From: Seonamhaeicola sp.
GTDB lineage: Bacteria > Bacteroidota > Bacteroidia > Flavobacteriales > Flavobacteriaceae
NCBI RefSeq assembly: GCF_028281565.1
Contig: NZ_JANQJQ010000013.1
Coordinates: forward strand, 210,558 to 274,557
Length of the DNA stretch: 64,000 bases
Reading direction: 5' to 3'
The position numbers were made by a program, and so were the translations under genes. Below the pieces are notes generated by a model. The model did no database searches. It was not told the origin of the DNA and saw nothing but the letters and a program-made list of their open reading frames with translations. How positions within the stretch are numbered: position 1 is the stretch's first letter; each line of letters starts with the position of its first letter. Shown in pieces: positions 1 through 8,656 of the stretch.

Positions 1-1
1 A

Positions 2-580
2 GATATTAGAGAGTTATTTAAAGATGATAAAATAACGCATGAGAAGATGCCGGAAAATCATCAGGAACGTTTTCTTAAAAGGTTGGATGAAGCGTTCCCT
101 GAATCACAAAAGTCTAATTTTGGTTGGATACGTATAGCCGCCAGTATAGTATTGGTAATTGGTTTAAGTGTTGGTGGCTATAAGATCTTTAAACCGGAAG
201 CAGGTACGGTTGACCCGGTAGAAATGGTAAGCACTCCAGTTGAAACTGCAGAAACCAAAACCTTAGGAGATATGTTTCCGGAGCTTAAAAAGGTTGAAGA
301 TTACTATTTGGCAAGTATTAATTTGGAGTTATCTAAAATAAAATACACGCCTGAGACTAAAGACCTTTTTGACGGTTACATCGAACAATTAGGAGAACTT
401 GATAAAGAATACAAAAGACTGTCTTTGGAGTTAACCGAATCCGAACCAAGTGAACTGACCGTTAATGCCTTAATTGACAATTTAAAATTGCGTTTAAATT
501 TATTATATCGATTAAAATCTCAATTAAAAGAATTAACACCTTCTGAGGCCGGAACCGAAGAGGTTGAACAATCCATCTAA
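2..580 (+). CDS. Probable anti-sigma-factor-like membrane protein (5' end outside window)
   Basis: The frame is open from base 2, so the true start probably lies before the window; the first internal ATG is at 47. The visible part has a short charged segment (DIRELFKDDKITHEKMPENH), one transmembrane helix (about residues 28-46 counted from the ATG at 47) and a helical acidic C-terminal half likely to be outside the membrane. This cytoplasmic tail, helix and extracytoplasmic domain layout is what small anti-sigma partners of ECF sigma factors look like in Flavobacteriia. It ends 12 bp before a DUF4097-like gene on the same strand, so the two are probably one operon. The anti-sigma role is inferred from layout only; no zinc-binding anti-sigma motif is seen. 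Confidence 0.6.
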   Translation, partial: DIRELFKDDKITHEKMPENHQERFLKRLDEAFPESQKSNFGWIRIAASIVLVIGLSVGGYKIFKPEAGTVDPVEMVSTPVETAETKTLGDMFPELKKVEDYYLASINLELSKIKYTPETKDLFDGYIEQLGELDKEYKRLSLELTESEPSELTVNALIDNLKLRLNLLYRLKSQLKELTPSEAGTEEVEQSI

Positions 581-592
581 AAAAATCAAAAA

Positions 593-2125
593 ATGAACAG
601 ATCATTAATAAAGCTAAAATTACTGGTAGTTGCCTTTTTTACGGTCGGTAGTTTAACAGCACAGAAACAAACTAAAGTATCACAATCGATTAAGGTTGAT
701 AAAGATGTTACTATAGATTTAAGCACGAGTTATTGCAATATTGTATTTGACACCTGGAACAAAAATGTCGTAGAAATTGAAGCTTACGTTGAAGGCGACA
801 ATTTAAGTGACGAAGAATTAAAAGAAGCTTTAAAGAACTGGAAAGTCAATGTTGATGCTTCAAGTGATGAAGTAACTATTAGCACCAATAGTGCTGCAAG
901 AGCACCGAGAGTTTTGGCTTTTAGTCATGGACATGATGGTGAAGATGCAGTAAATGCTGTTTTAAGAGAGCTTAAATTTGAATTGGCAGAATTACCTGAA
1001 ATGGATTTCAACTTCAATATCAGAATACCGGAACTTCCGGAATTACCTGAAATGCCGGAGTTACCGGAGTTGCCTAAAGGTGTAAATAGTTTCCATTTTG
1101 ATTATGAAGCCTATAAGAAAGACGGCGAAAAGTATCTGGAAGAGTACTCCCAAAAAATTGAATCTGCCTATGGCGAAGACTATGCCAAAAAAATGGAAGC
1201 CTGGGGTGAAAAATTTGGTAAGGAATGGGGAGAAAAGTATGCGGAAAAAATGGAAGCCTGGGCTAAAAAGTTCGAAAATAGTTGGGACAGTGAAGCGTTT
1301 GAAAAGAAAATGGAAGCCTGGGGAGAACGTTTTGCCAAACAAATGGAGCAACAGGCCAAAAGAACTGAAGAACAACAAAAGCGTTTGGAAAAAGTTCAAA
1401 AAGACAGAGAGCGTGCTTTAGAAAAACGTGAATTATTGCGCGAAAAATTAATGAAAGAAAGAGAAATACAAAAAGAGAAGCGTGAAAAACTGGCTAAGGA
1501 AAGAAGGGTATTAATTGAAAAAATGGTTCATAAGGAAGTTCGTTCTAAAGTCAAAAAAACCATTAAAATTAAAATGCCTAAAGGTGCTAAACTAAAGGTT
1601 AATGTAAGACATGGCGAAATTGAGTTAGCCGCAAATGTTGATAATTTAAAAGCTGACCTGGCTTATACTAAACTAACAGCAAATAGCATTAATGGGGGGT
1701 CTACTTCCATTAATGCTTCTTATTCACCGATATATGTGTCTGATTGGAATTTAGGTGAGTTAAATCTAAATTATGCTAAAACGGTAGAGCTAAACAATGT
1801 AAAGCACGTGGTTTTGAATTCCAATTCGTCTAATGTTACCATTGATAATTTATTGGGAAACGCTATTATTGACGGTAATATAGGTGATATAAAAATTTTA
1901 AAAATAGATGATGCCTTTACAAATTTGAATGTTATCATTCAGAATTGTGATGCCGTTATTGCCCTTCCCAATGTGAATTATAATTTACAGTACAAGGGGA
2001 ACAGGTCGCGTTTCAGTCACCCTAAAAAAGACCCCGGGAATGTCACTACGTTTTCAACCGGCAACTTAAGCAGCGGTAAAAGTATTGTTGTAAATGCCAA
2101 ATACAGTAATGTTGCCATGAAATAA
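593..2125 (+). CDS. Exported DUF4097-like beta-structured protein with coiled-coil insert
   Basis: The 510-residue product starts with a signal peptide (cleavage probably after SLTA, near residue 23). Residues 30-110 and 330-510 look like the two halves of a DUF4097 / adhesin-like beta-helix, with repeated short strands such as NLKADL and NVTIDN. Between them sit a proline/glutamate repeat built on ELPE and MPEL (about 134-163) and a very charged helical stretch (about 170-315) with repeats of KMEAWGEKF type. The DUF4097 family has no firm biochemical role; it often follows sigma/anti-sigma genes, as here. The central insert is unusual. The family name is moderately sure, the function unknown. 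Confidence 0.7.
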   Translation: MNRSLIKLKLLVVAFFTVGSLTAQKQTKVSQSIKVDKDVTIDLSTSYCNIVFDTWNKNVVEIEAYVEGDNLSDEELKEALKNWKVNVDASSDEVTISTNSAARAPRVLAFSHGHDGEDAVNAVLRELKFELAELPEMDFNFNIRIPELPELPEMPELPELPKGVNSFHFDYEAYKKDGEKYLEEYSQKIESAYGEDYAKKMEAWGEKFGKEWGEKYAEKMEAWAKKFENSWDSEAFEKKMEAWGERFAKQMEQQAKRTEEQQKRLEKVQKDRERALEKRELLREKLMKEREIQKEKREKLAKERRVLIEKMVHKEVRSKVKKTIKIKMPKGAKLKVNVRHGEIELAANVDNLKADLAYTKLTANSINGGSTSINASYSPIYVSDWNLGELNLNYAKTVELNNVKHVVLNSNSSNVTIDNLLGNAIIDGNIGDIKILKIDDAFTNLNVIIQNCDAVIALPNVNYNLQYKGNRSRFSHPKKDPGNVTTFSTGNLSSGKSIVVNAKYSNVAMK

Positions 2126-2153
2126 ATCTACCTTGTTTTTTTACAATTCTTCA

Positions 2154-2831
2154 CTACCTACTTATCAGCCAATACTGCATTTCTCTTCTTATTGTAAACC
2201 CTAGTTTTTTATACAAATTGATGGGGCCTAAATTAGTGTTATCAACATGTAAGAACGGTATTTTATTTTCCTTGAATATGTTTTTAGACGTATGGGTTAT
2301 TAACTGTTTAGCATAGCCCTTCCCGGTATGGTCCGGATGGGTTGCCACGGCACTAATTTCAGTAAAGTTATTGGTTTGCATGCGTTCACCTGTTACTGCA
2401 ACCAGCTGGTTATTTTTATAAATGCCGTAATAACGTCCAAGTTTGTTGGTGTTCTTTTTAAAGAAATGCGGATATACCAAATCAATTAAATCCATTAAGT
2501 CTATATAATGGGTTTCGTTTAGTTCTATGATATCCTCTGTAATCGGTTGATTGATTTCATTATAAATAATCATTTGTAAACCCACATATCTTTTAGGCGG
2601 ATTAAAGGAAGCAGGAACTTTTGGTTGTTCACCAACTATAAAAAAACGGTCCAGTAGTTTGGCGTGCTTTTCAATAGCATCACTGGTATCCGCTCCATCT
2701 GTAAACGCTCCGAATGGGGTGAAATCCGGGTGATAAAATTTCACACTGCCGTAGTCAATACAGGCATCAAAATGAATGTCGGTTAACGAAGACCAAACCG
2801 GATTATCTAAGGGATTTTCAGGAAAAGACAT
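2154..2831 (-). CDS. GNAT family N-acetyltransferase (FR47-like)
   Basis: The 225-residue protein has a C-terminal GNAT fold: beta strand EISAVATHP, then the acetyl-CoA pyrophosphate-binding loop HTGKGYAKQL (R/Q-x-x-G-x-G/A type), then NLGPINLYKKLGF, which is the classic end of the domain. The N-terminal 100 residues are less conserved and may select the substrate. It most resembles the FR47-like group, whose members acetylate amines or amino acids; the substrate cannot be told. The gene ends the minus-strand run, 2 bp after miaA, so it is likely co-transcribed with miaA. Confidence 0.82.
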   Translation of the reverse strand: MSFPENPLDNPVWSSLTDIHFDACIDYGSVKFYHPDFTPFGAFTDGADTSDAIEKHAKLLDRFFIVGEQPKVPASFNPPKRYVGLQMIIYNEINQPITEDIIELNETHYIDLMDLIDLVYPHFFKKNTNKLGRYYGIYKNNQLVAVTGERMQTNNFTEISAVATHPDHTGKGYAKQLITHTSKNIFKENKIPFLHVDNTNLGPINLYKKLGFTIRREMQYWLISR

Positions 2832-2833
2832 AG

Positions 2834-3742
2834 TTATGAAACGTTTATTTTTTCAATAATTTCTTCTACAGGCACCATATAATCAAACCAAATGGTGTCT
2901 TCATGCTTTCTAAACCAGGTTAGTTGGCGTTTAGCAAATCTACGTGTATGCTTCTTTATTTCTGAAACTGCAAAATCCAAGGGCCACTCACCATCAAAAT
3001 ATTTAAATAGTTCTTTATAGCCAACGGTGTTTAAAGCGTTCAAATCTCTATAGGGAAGAAGCGCTTCAGCTTCTTTTAGGAGGCCCGTTTCCATCATGAT
3101 ATCAACGCGTTGATTAATTCTGTTATAAATGGTTGCTCTTTCTGCGGTAAGGCCAATGGTTATTGTTCTGAAGTTTCTGGCTTCTTTGGCTTTATTTAAA
3201 AATGATGAATATGGTTTTCCTGTTCCAATACAAACTTCCAGAGCGCGAATCACTCTATGAGGATTTTCAATAGCTATGGTGTTATATGACACAGGGTCTA
3301 AAGTATTCAATTGGTTTTGAAGTGATTCCAAACCTTCATTTTTTAATTGACTATTCAGAGTTTCCCTAATAGCACTGTCAACATCCGGAAAATCATCTAA
3401 TCCCTTGATAACAGCATCAACATACAACCCGGAACCACCTACCATAACAACTACATTATGAGATTTAAAAAGCACTTCTAACTTTTGAATCGCATCCCTT
3501 TCAAACGAACCAACACTGTAATTGTTATGGATGGATTTATGATGAATAAAATGATGTTTAACGGTTGCCAATTCTTCCATGGTTGGGGCGGCTGTACCAA
3601 TTTGCATTTCTTTAAAGAATTGCCTGGAATCTGCCGAAATTATTTCGGTATTAAAATGTTGGGCCAACTTAATACTCAGGGAGGTCTTTCCAATGGCAGT
3701 TGGTCCAATAACAGAAATCAGATATTTTGTATTTGTTTTGAT
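2834..3742 (-). CDS. miaA: tRNA dimethylallyltransferase MiaA, apparent ATC start
   Basis: MiaA transfers dimethylallyl from DMAPP to N6 of A37 in tRNAs reading UNN codons. Visible signatures are the P-loop GPTAIGKTS, then EIISADSRQFF, GGSGLYVDAVI, ENPHRVIRALEV, GYKEL and the C-terminal RRFAKRQLTWFRK. The P-loop, needed for activity, lies upstream of the only standard in-frame start (TTG at 3667). Reading upstream, the frame opens after TAG with ATC AAA ACA AAT ACA AAA TAT, giving 302 residues, the normal MiaA length, so I place the start at the ATC at 3742. That codon sits 11 bp after the stop of the channel gene. Either the start is non-canonical, or an ATG was mutated or misread. Confidence 0.85.
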   Translation of the reverse strand: MKTNTKYLISVIGPTAIGKTSLSIKLAQHFNTEIISADSRQFFKEMQIGTAAPTMEELATVKHHFIHHKSIHNNYSVGSFERDAIQKLEVLFKSHNVVVMVGGSGLYVDAVIKGLDDFPDVDSAIRETLNSQLKNEGLESLQNQLNTLDPVSYNTIAIENPHRVIRALEVCIGTGKPYSSFLNKAKEARNFRTITIGLTAERATIYNRINQRVDIMMETGLLKEAEALLPYRDLNALNTVGYKELFKYFDGEWPLDFAVSEIKKHTRRFAKRQLTWFRKHEDTIWFDYMVPVEEIIEKINVS

Positions 3743-3753
3743 CTAAGTTGGTA

Positions 3754-4599
3754 TTAGGGGTGTAGTTTTTCACCACAGTTATAACAAAATTCGGCTTTAT
3801 CCCTATGATTTTCGGTAAGGCAATTTGAACAAGACCGAGAGTTCAATTGAATATTGTCATAATTAGGTTTGTTCCTTCTTCTTTGGGAAGCATATTCGGC
3901 AGAAATAATTCCGGTAGGTACGGCAATAATGCCATAACCTAAGATCATTACTATAGAAGCTATAAACTGACCAAGTGGTGTAACTGGAGAAATATCACCA
4001 TAGCCAACCGTGGTTAAGGTTACAATACACCAGTAAACACTGGTAGGGATACTGGTAAACCCGGCTTCATCACCCTCAACAAGATACATGATAGTACCCA
4101 AAATAATAGAAATTATAATGACCGTAAATAGAAATACCGAAATCTTCACCCTACTGGATCTCAGGGCTCTGATGAGTGTGTGAGACGCACCCACGTACCT
4201 TACCAGTTTTAATATCCTGAATACTCTTAAAAGCCTTAAAGCCCTTAATGCGGCAAGCGCATGAATACCACCAAATATTAATGAAATATATTTTGGTATG
4301 GTTGATAGCAGGTCTATAATGCCATAAAAGCTAAAAATATATTTAAGGGGTCTTTTAACAGTAATGATTCTGGCAATGTATTCTAAGGTGAAGAGGATAG
4401 TAATGACCCATTCCGAAACGTTTAGAAAACCGTGATATCTGGCATCAAAACTATCAACACTTTCCAGCATTACAAGGATGATACTGGCAATGATTACAAA
4501 AAGCAAAATAACATCAAATAATTTGCCTGCCCTGGTGTCTGCTTCATAAATAATGTCATGAAGTCTGGTTTTCCAATGTAGCTTTGCCTTATCACTCAT
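3754..4599 (-). CDS. Voltage-gated-type potassium channel with C-terminal zinc ribbon
   Basis: The 281-residue protein is an ion_trans family channel with six membrane segments. Segments S1-S3 span about residues 25-115; an S4-like helix carries regularly spaced arginines (LRALRLLRVFRILKLVRY); S5, a pore loop with the selectivity filter TLTTVGYGD, and S6 follow. The tail after about residue 245 contains CSNC...CYNC, a likely zinc ribbon, which is uncommon for these channels. It probably conducts K+ through the inner membrane. The next gene, miaA, follows after only 11 bp, so the two are likely transcribed together. Confidence 0.88.
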   Translation of the reverse strand: MSDKAKLHWKTRLHDIIYEADTRAGKLFDVILLFVIIASIILVMLESVDSFDARYHGFLNVSEWVITILFTLEYIARIITVKRPLKYIFSFYGIIDLLSTIPKYISLIFGGIHALAALRALRLLRVFRILKLVRYVGASHTLIRALRSSRVKISVFLFTVIIISIILGTIMYLVEGDEAGFTSIPTSVYWCIVTLTTVGYGDISPVTPLGQFIASIVMILGYGIIAVPTGIISAEYASQRRRNKPNYDNIQLNSRSCSNCLTENHRDKAEFCYNCGEKLHP

Positions 4600-4623
4600 A
4601 TATTCAAAAATAAGAAAGAATCA

Positions 4624-6582
4624 TTACTTTCTCTTTAATAACACAAGCGAATTGTTTTGAATATTAACTATTTTATTCATGAATTTTTTTAAATACGGGT
4701 AATATTCAGCAACATAAACGGCCTTCTTAAAGTCTATTCTTAGTGTTAATGATAATTCATTTTCAAAAATAGATGATGAAAAGAATACTTTACCTGCTTT
4801 GTCAGGTAAACTGGCAATGACTGGTTTTGGTTTTTCAACTACTTCATATTTACCGCCCAAATTGAGCTTTAAGGTGTAGTAATAAGAATCCTGATATCCG
4901 AAGTCAATAGGGTAGGATCTTTCCTGAAGTTTAAATGGGTTTTCTGTGAAGAATTTTACAAAAAACGGATCGAGATAAATATTATCGCCTGTTTCTTCAC
5001 CGGGGTATTCAATCGTATATTGTTCCTTAAAAACCGGACCGGTCGTTGTACTTTCAATAGCTTCAAAGTCTGAAATAATAATATCTGGAGATTTGTTTTC
5101 TAGCCGTTCTATGTATGCCGGTTTGTTTCTAAAGTATGATCTTCTATGATTATAAGCGTGATACCCGGTTCTTCTGGATTTAATAGTTCCTACAATGTTT
5201 TTGTCTTCATCAATTTGCATTTTAGCTTCATATACAACATTTGATTTTTTGGGTACAATATCAAACCAATCACTTCCGGCATTAAAATCTAAAAGCCTGC
5301 CAAATAGGTTTAAGCATCTGAATGGAATCTCTCCAAAACTTAAATACTTATCTGTGGCATCCAAAAGGTAGGTTTCCCCATTAATGGTAACATGAACTAC
5401 TAAATAATTGAAATCTGAAATTACCGGATATATTTTTGTTGGATGACCGTTTTGTCTGGTTGAAATTAAAAGCGGTTTAACATTATAGCCTTTTTCTTTT
5501 AAGATATTATGTAGCAAAATATTTAAGGCCCCCACGTTACCGGATTTATTCTTTATCAAATCTTTAACAGATACATTTTTGAAAATTCTAAACTTTTCGT
5601 TCCAGGTATAATTTTTTTGAATATGCTCATAAATAGATGTCGCATTTTCCAAAGAATTAGAACCGTTTATCAGATCTGTGGGAAGCAAATCTTCCAGTTT
5701 AACCGATTTTAAAAGTTGTTTTCCAACATTTTGATCAATTCTCAACTCTTTATCAACATCTTTCCACTCTTTAGTGAAATTTTTTACACTACCGTCAAAA
5801 CCATTAAACGTTTTTAATTCGTATTCCACTCTGGCTAAATAATTATCTACGGTGGTCATGTAGTCTTCCTCTATAAAAGCAGGAATATCTTTCATGGCAT
5901 ATACACTTTCTAAACAATTTGCACTTGCGCCCCTGGAACCTTCCAAACAGTTTCGTTTTACATCAGCAGTGTTAGTAGCGAGTTTCTTTCCTCCAACCAA
6001 TTTAATATTGTATATCCAATTTCCTGGAATACTGGTTTGGTATTCACTATAAAGTGTAGGGACGTCATGCTGAAACTCCCAACCTTTATATTTAAACATG
6101 AATGGTGATTTTATGGTGTAACTGTAGGTTATAACAGACCCTTCTTTAATGTTTGGCAATGTGAATTTTACAACATCGAAGTTCTCATTATATTTTTCTT
6201 TAAAAATATCCTTTTTACTAAGTTGAGATTTTACCACATTACCATCAACCATATTGTAGGTAGTAGCTAGAATGTCATCAACTTTTTCATAATCATTTCC
6301 ATTTCTTCTATACATGTAAAGCTCAACCGTTGCTTTATCAAACCCTTCTTTGTTTAGAATTTTTATTTTATGCTTTTCTTTGGTCATTAATTTATAAGTG
6401 GACGGACTCACCCAGCTTTTACCATGTTGGTATATAATAACCGCATTTGCAGTAGAATCTTTTTCATAGACATTAGTTTCAATATCGGCTAAAGTCACCC
6501 GATAAGCTTCTGAATTAAATGATGTTTGAGAGAAAAGCGTTAGTGTAGGAAGTAATAGCAGCATTAAGATGATTCTCTTCAT
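4624..6582 (-). CDS. Exported DUF3857 / transglutaminase-like protein
   Basis: The 652-residue product has a signal peptide (MKRIILMLLLLPTLTLFSQ). Residues 40-230 match DUF3857 (for example LNKEGFDKATVELYMYR and LPNIKEGSVITYSYT). Residues 300-420 resemble a transglutaminase-like core (NATSIYEHIQKNYTWNEKFR, NVGALNILLHNILKEKGYNVKPL, VVHVTINGETYLLDATDKYL); the usual catalytic Cys of transglutaminases is replaced here by the 'NVGALN' segment, so it may be non-enzymatic. The last 200 residues are beta rich, as in DUF3858. Such proteins are common in the Bacteroidota periplasm, function unknown. Its start overlaps the previous gene's stop in ATGA, indicating translational coupling. Confidence 0.8.
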   Translation of the reverse strand: MKRIILMLLLLPTLTLFSQTSFNSEAYRVTLADIETNVYEKDSTANAVIIYQHGKSWVSPSTYKLMTKEKHKIKILNKEGFDKATVELYMYRRNGNDYEKVDDILATTYNMVDGNVVKSQLSKKDIFKEKYNENFDVVKFTLPNIKEGSVITYSYTIKSPFMFKYKGWEFQHDVPTLYSEYQTSIPGNWIYNIKLVGGKKLATNTADVKRNCLEGSRGASANCLESVYAMKDIPAFIEEDYMTTVDNYLARVEYELKTFNGFDGSVKNFTKEWKDVDKELRIDQNVGKQLLKSVKLEDLLPTDLINGSNSLENATSIYEHIQKNYTWNEKFRIFKNVSVKDLIKNKSGNVGALNILLHNILKEKGYNVKPLLISTRQNGHPTKIYPVISDFNYLVVHVTINGETYLLDATDKYLSFGEIPFRCLNLFGRLLDFNAGSDWFDIVPKKSNVVYEAKMQIDEDKNIVGTIKSRRTGYHAYNHRRSYFRNKPAYIERLENKSPDIIISDFEAIESTTTGPVFKEQYTIEYPGEETGDNIYLDPFFVKFFTENPFKLQERSYPIDFGYQDSYYYTLKLNLGGKYEVVEKPKPVIASLPDKAGKVFFSSSIFENELSLTLRIDFKKAVYVAEYYPYLKKFMNKIVNIQNNSLVLLKRK

Positions 6583-7949
6583 AAATCTTCAAATATAATT
6601 TGTTTGACTTTCTTGTTTTTTCTGAGATAGCTTTGGATGATATGTTGCGTATCCCTATTATTATTCATGGGAGTAATAATAGATTTCAGCACCTCTATAT
6701 TATTTATTTGATAGTTTAGATTGAAGAACCCTAAACCTCTGAATACACCGTTTTCAATTAATATGGCACTGCGTTCATCAATGTCCCGGCCTTTATCAAT
6801 AATGACCATATTTTTATTGGAATAGCTGTTTTTTGAGATTAGTGTTTCAACACGTTTGTTATAGGATTCTATAGGCTCTTCCCGAATACAAGCCCCATTA
6901 CAAGTTTTTATATCATAATTGAAACAACTGGTTTTGGTTTTATATAACCCGGTTAGCTTTTGGCATAATTGATACTCTTCAATGGCCTTTAGAATAAAAT
7001 TTTTTCCACTTTGTCTGTTGCTGAATGTAGTAATGGGTTTTTTTTTCCGATCAACAATGTCAATTTTTAAATTTATGTAGTGGTGTTCATCAATAAAACT
7101 ATATAAAGCATGTGTGAATCTTGTTCTGCGCAAAGCTCTGTTGAAGACTGGTTTTATACGTTTTATTTCTTCGCTTTCTTTTAAAAGCGCTACCAATTCG
7201 CTACCTGTGGCTTCATAAGTCACGGCACTAACTAAGGCCTGAATTTTTTTAGATTTTGGGTTGGTATTGGTAAAATGCTGCGTGATACGTTTTTTTATGT
7301 TTTTGCTTTTACCAATATAAATAATTTCACCATCAGCTTTATGGATGTAATATACTCCGGTTATAGCGGGCAACTCATCTATAATATCAATATGCCTGGG
7401 CTCTAACTGATGTTTTGGATTAGAGCGAACAGAATTCTGGATGATATGCTTGGAAGTATCCTTATCCATCAACATTTTAAATAGTTTGACTGTTGCTAAA
7501 GCATCACCGGAAGCACGGTGTCTGTCAGAAACAGGAATCCCTAGCGACCTAACCAATTTACCCAGGCTATAAGACTGTTGTCCGGGAATTAAGTGTTTGG
7601 AAAGTTCAACAGTACAGAGTGACTCCCGCTCATATTCAAACCCTAATCGTTTGAATTCAGTACATAAAATTCTATAGTCAAATTGGGCATTATGGGCTAC
7701 AATAATACAGGCTTCGGTAATTTCAACAATACGCTTTGCAACTTCATAAAATTTGGGGGCGTTGCGTAACATATTATTGTTTATGCCGGTAAGGTTAACT
7801 ACAAAAGGCTGAATATCCCGTTCAGGATTTATCAGGCTTATAAATTGATCCACCACTTTATGACCGTCATATTTGTAAATGGCAATTTCAGTAATGCCTT
7901 CTTCGTTATAGCGGCCCCCGGTGGTTTCTATGTCTAGTATTGCGTAAAT
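6579..7949 (-). CDS. DEDDh exonuclease fused to GIY-YIG (UvrC-like) nuclease, apparent ATT start
   Basis: The N-terminus is a DnaQ/epsilon-type 3'-5' exonuclease: YAILDIETTGG (the D and E of ExoI), HNAQFDY (ExoII), then HRASGDA (ExoIII, with H and D). The middle has a GIY-YIG domain (GVYYIHKADGEIIYIGKSKN), and the C-terminal 200 residues resemble UvrC (CFNYDIKTCNGACIRE). The GTG at 7856 would remove the essential D-x-E motif. The open frame begins after TAA with CTA ATT TAC GCA, so the start is most likely ATT at 7949, giving about 456 residues. A heptamer repeat sits directly upstream and may have replaced the original start region. Role in DNA repair is inferred from domains. Confidence 0.85.
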   Translation of the reverse strand: MYAILDIETTGGRYNEEGITEIAIYKYDGHKVVDQFISLINPERDIQPFVVNLTGINNNMLRNAPKFYEVAKRIVEITEACIIVAHNAQFDYRILCTEFKRLGFEYERESLCTVELSKHLIPGQQSYSLGKLVRSLGIPVSDRHRASGDALATVKLFKMLMDKDTSKHIIQNSVRSNPKHQLEPRHIDIIDELPAITGVYYIHKADGEIIYIGKSKNIKKRITQHFTNTNPKSKKIQALVSAVTYEATGSELVALLKESEEIKRIKPVFNRALRRTRFTHALYSFIDEHHYINLKIDIVDRKKKPITTFSNRQSGKNFILKAIEEYQLCQKLTGLYKTKTSCFNYDIKTCNGACIREEPIESYNKRVETLISKNSYSNKNMVIIDKGRDIDERSAILIENGVFRGLGFFNLNYQINNIEVLKSIITPMNNNRDTQHIIQSYLRKNKKVKQIIFEDL

Positions 7950-7950
7950 T

Positions 7951-7980
7951 AGTTAAAAGTTAAAAGTTAAAAGTTAAAAA
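7951..7980. repeat. Heptanucleotide tandem repeat AGTTAAA
   Basis: About four units of AGTTAAA (TTTTAAC on the minus strand) fill the gap between the apparent start of the exonuclease gene (7949, minus) and the upstream yggS stop (7991). A second heptad, GCTCACT twice, overlaps the last codons of yggS. The tract abuts the start codon, so there is no ordinary leader there. Confidence 0.85.
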
Positions 7981-7990
7981 ATAATTTTGC

Positions 7991-8656
7991 TCACTGCTCA
8001 CTGTAATGCCGGGCGCCAAAAATGCTACTTCCCACTCTTACCATGGTACTGCCACAATCAATAGCCAGTTGATAATCACCGCTCATTCCCATAGAAATTA
8101 CCCTGAATATTGGGTGTTCCTTTTTAAGTTGGTCAAAATAGTTTTTTAACGATTGGAATTCTTTTTTTATTTGTTCTTTATTTTCCGTAAAAGTAGCCAT
8201 TCCCATCACCCCAATGATATTCACGTTACTACATTCTGAATAAGCACGTGAACCTAACAGCTCATTTGCTTCGTTAAAAGACATTCCAAATTTAGAATCC
8301 TCTGAAGCTATTTTTATTTGTAGTAAGCAATCAATAACTCTATTGTGTTTCATAGCCTGTTTGTTGATTTCTTCAAGAAGTTTGATGCTGTCAACGCCAT
8401 GAATTAAATTCACAAAACTTGCCATATGTTTAACCTTATTACGCTGAACATGCCCGATCATATGCCACTCAATATCTTTAGGCATGACTTCATATTTTTC
8501 AACCATGTCCTGAACTTTGTTTTCACCAAAAACCTTATGGCCGGCATTATAAGCCTCCATCATATCACTAACAGGTTTGGTTTTTGAAACAGCTACCAGG
8601 GTAACATATTCAGGCAAAGTAGATTTTATCTTTTGAAGGTTTTCTTTTATCGACAT
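7991..8656 (-). CDS. YggS / PLPBP family pyridoxal-phosphate homeostasis protein
   Basis: The 221-residue protein has the family's core: VTLVAVSKTKP (the lysine forms the PLP Schiff base), FGENKVQDM, WHMIGHVQRNK, VNLIHGVDS, and the PLP phosphate-binding SMGMSGDYQLAI...GSTMVRVGSSIFG. These single-domain TIM-barrel proteins maintain free PLP levels and amino-acid balance, without catalysis of their own. The final residues SEQ are encoded by a heptad repeat (AGTGAGC), so the C-terminus was probably altered by it. The start overlaps the stop of the 3-hydroxyacyl-CoA dehydrogenase gene by one base. Confidence 0.9.
   Translation of the reverse strand: MSIKENLQKIKSTLPEYVTLVAVSKTKPVSDMMEAYNAGHKVFGENKVQDMVEKYEVMPKDIEWHMIGHVQRNKVKHMASFVNLIHGVDSIKLLEEINKQAMKHNRVIDCLLQIKIASEDSKFGMSFNEANELLGSRAYSECSNVNIIGVMGMATFTENKEQIKKEFQSLKNYFDQLKKEHPIFRVISMGMSGDYQLAIDCGSTMVRVGSSIFGARHYSEQ

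Noticed and set aside
1061..1421. Two open frames, on both strands, inside the DUF4097-like gene
   Set aside because: They arise from the charged helical repeats (KMEAWGEKF), are composition-driven, and have no start signals or family pattern.
3665..3667. TTG at 3667 as the start of miaA
   Set aside because: It would remove the P-loop GPTAIGKTS, which is essential in this family.
7854..7856. GTG at 7856 as the start of the exonuclease
   Set aside because: It removes the D-x-E motif needed for catalysis, and the open frame continues upstream with a perfect family N-terminus.
7951..7980. AGTTAAA tract as a CRISPR or IS terminal repeat
   Set aside because: The unit is only 7 bp and continuous; there is no spacer, transposase or flanking inverted repeat.
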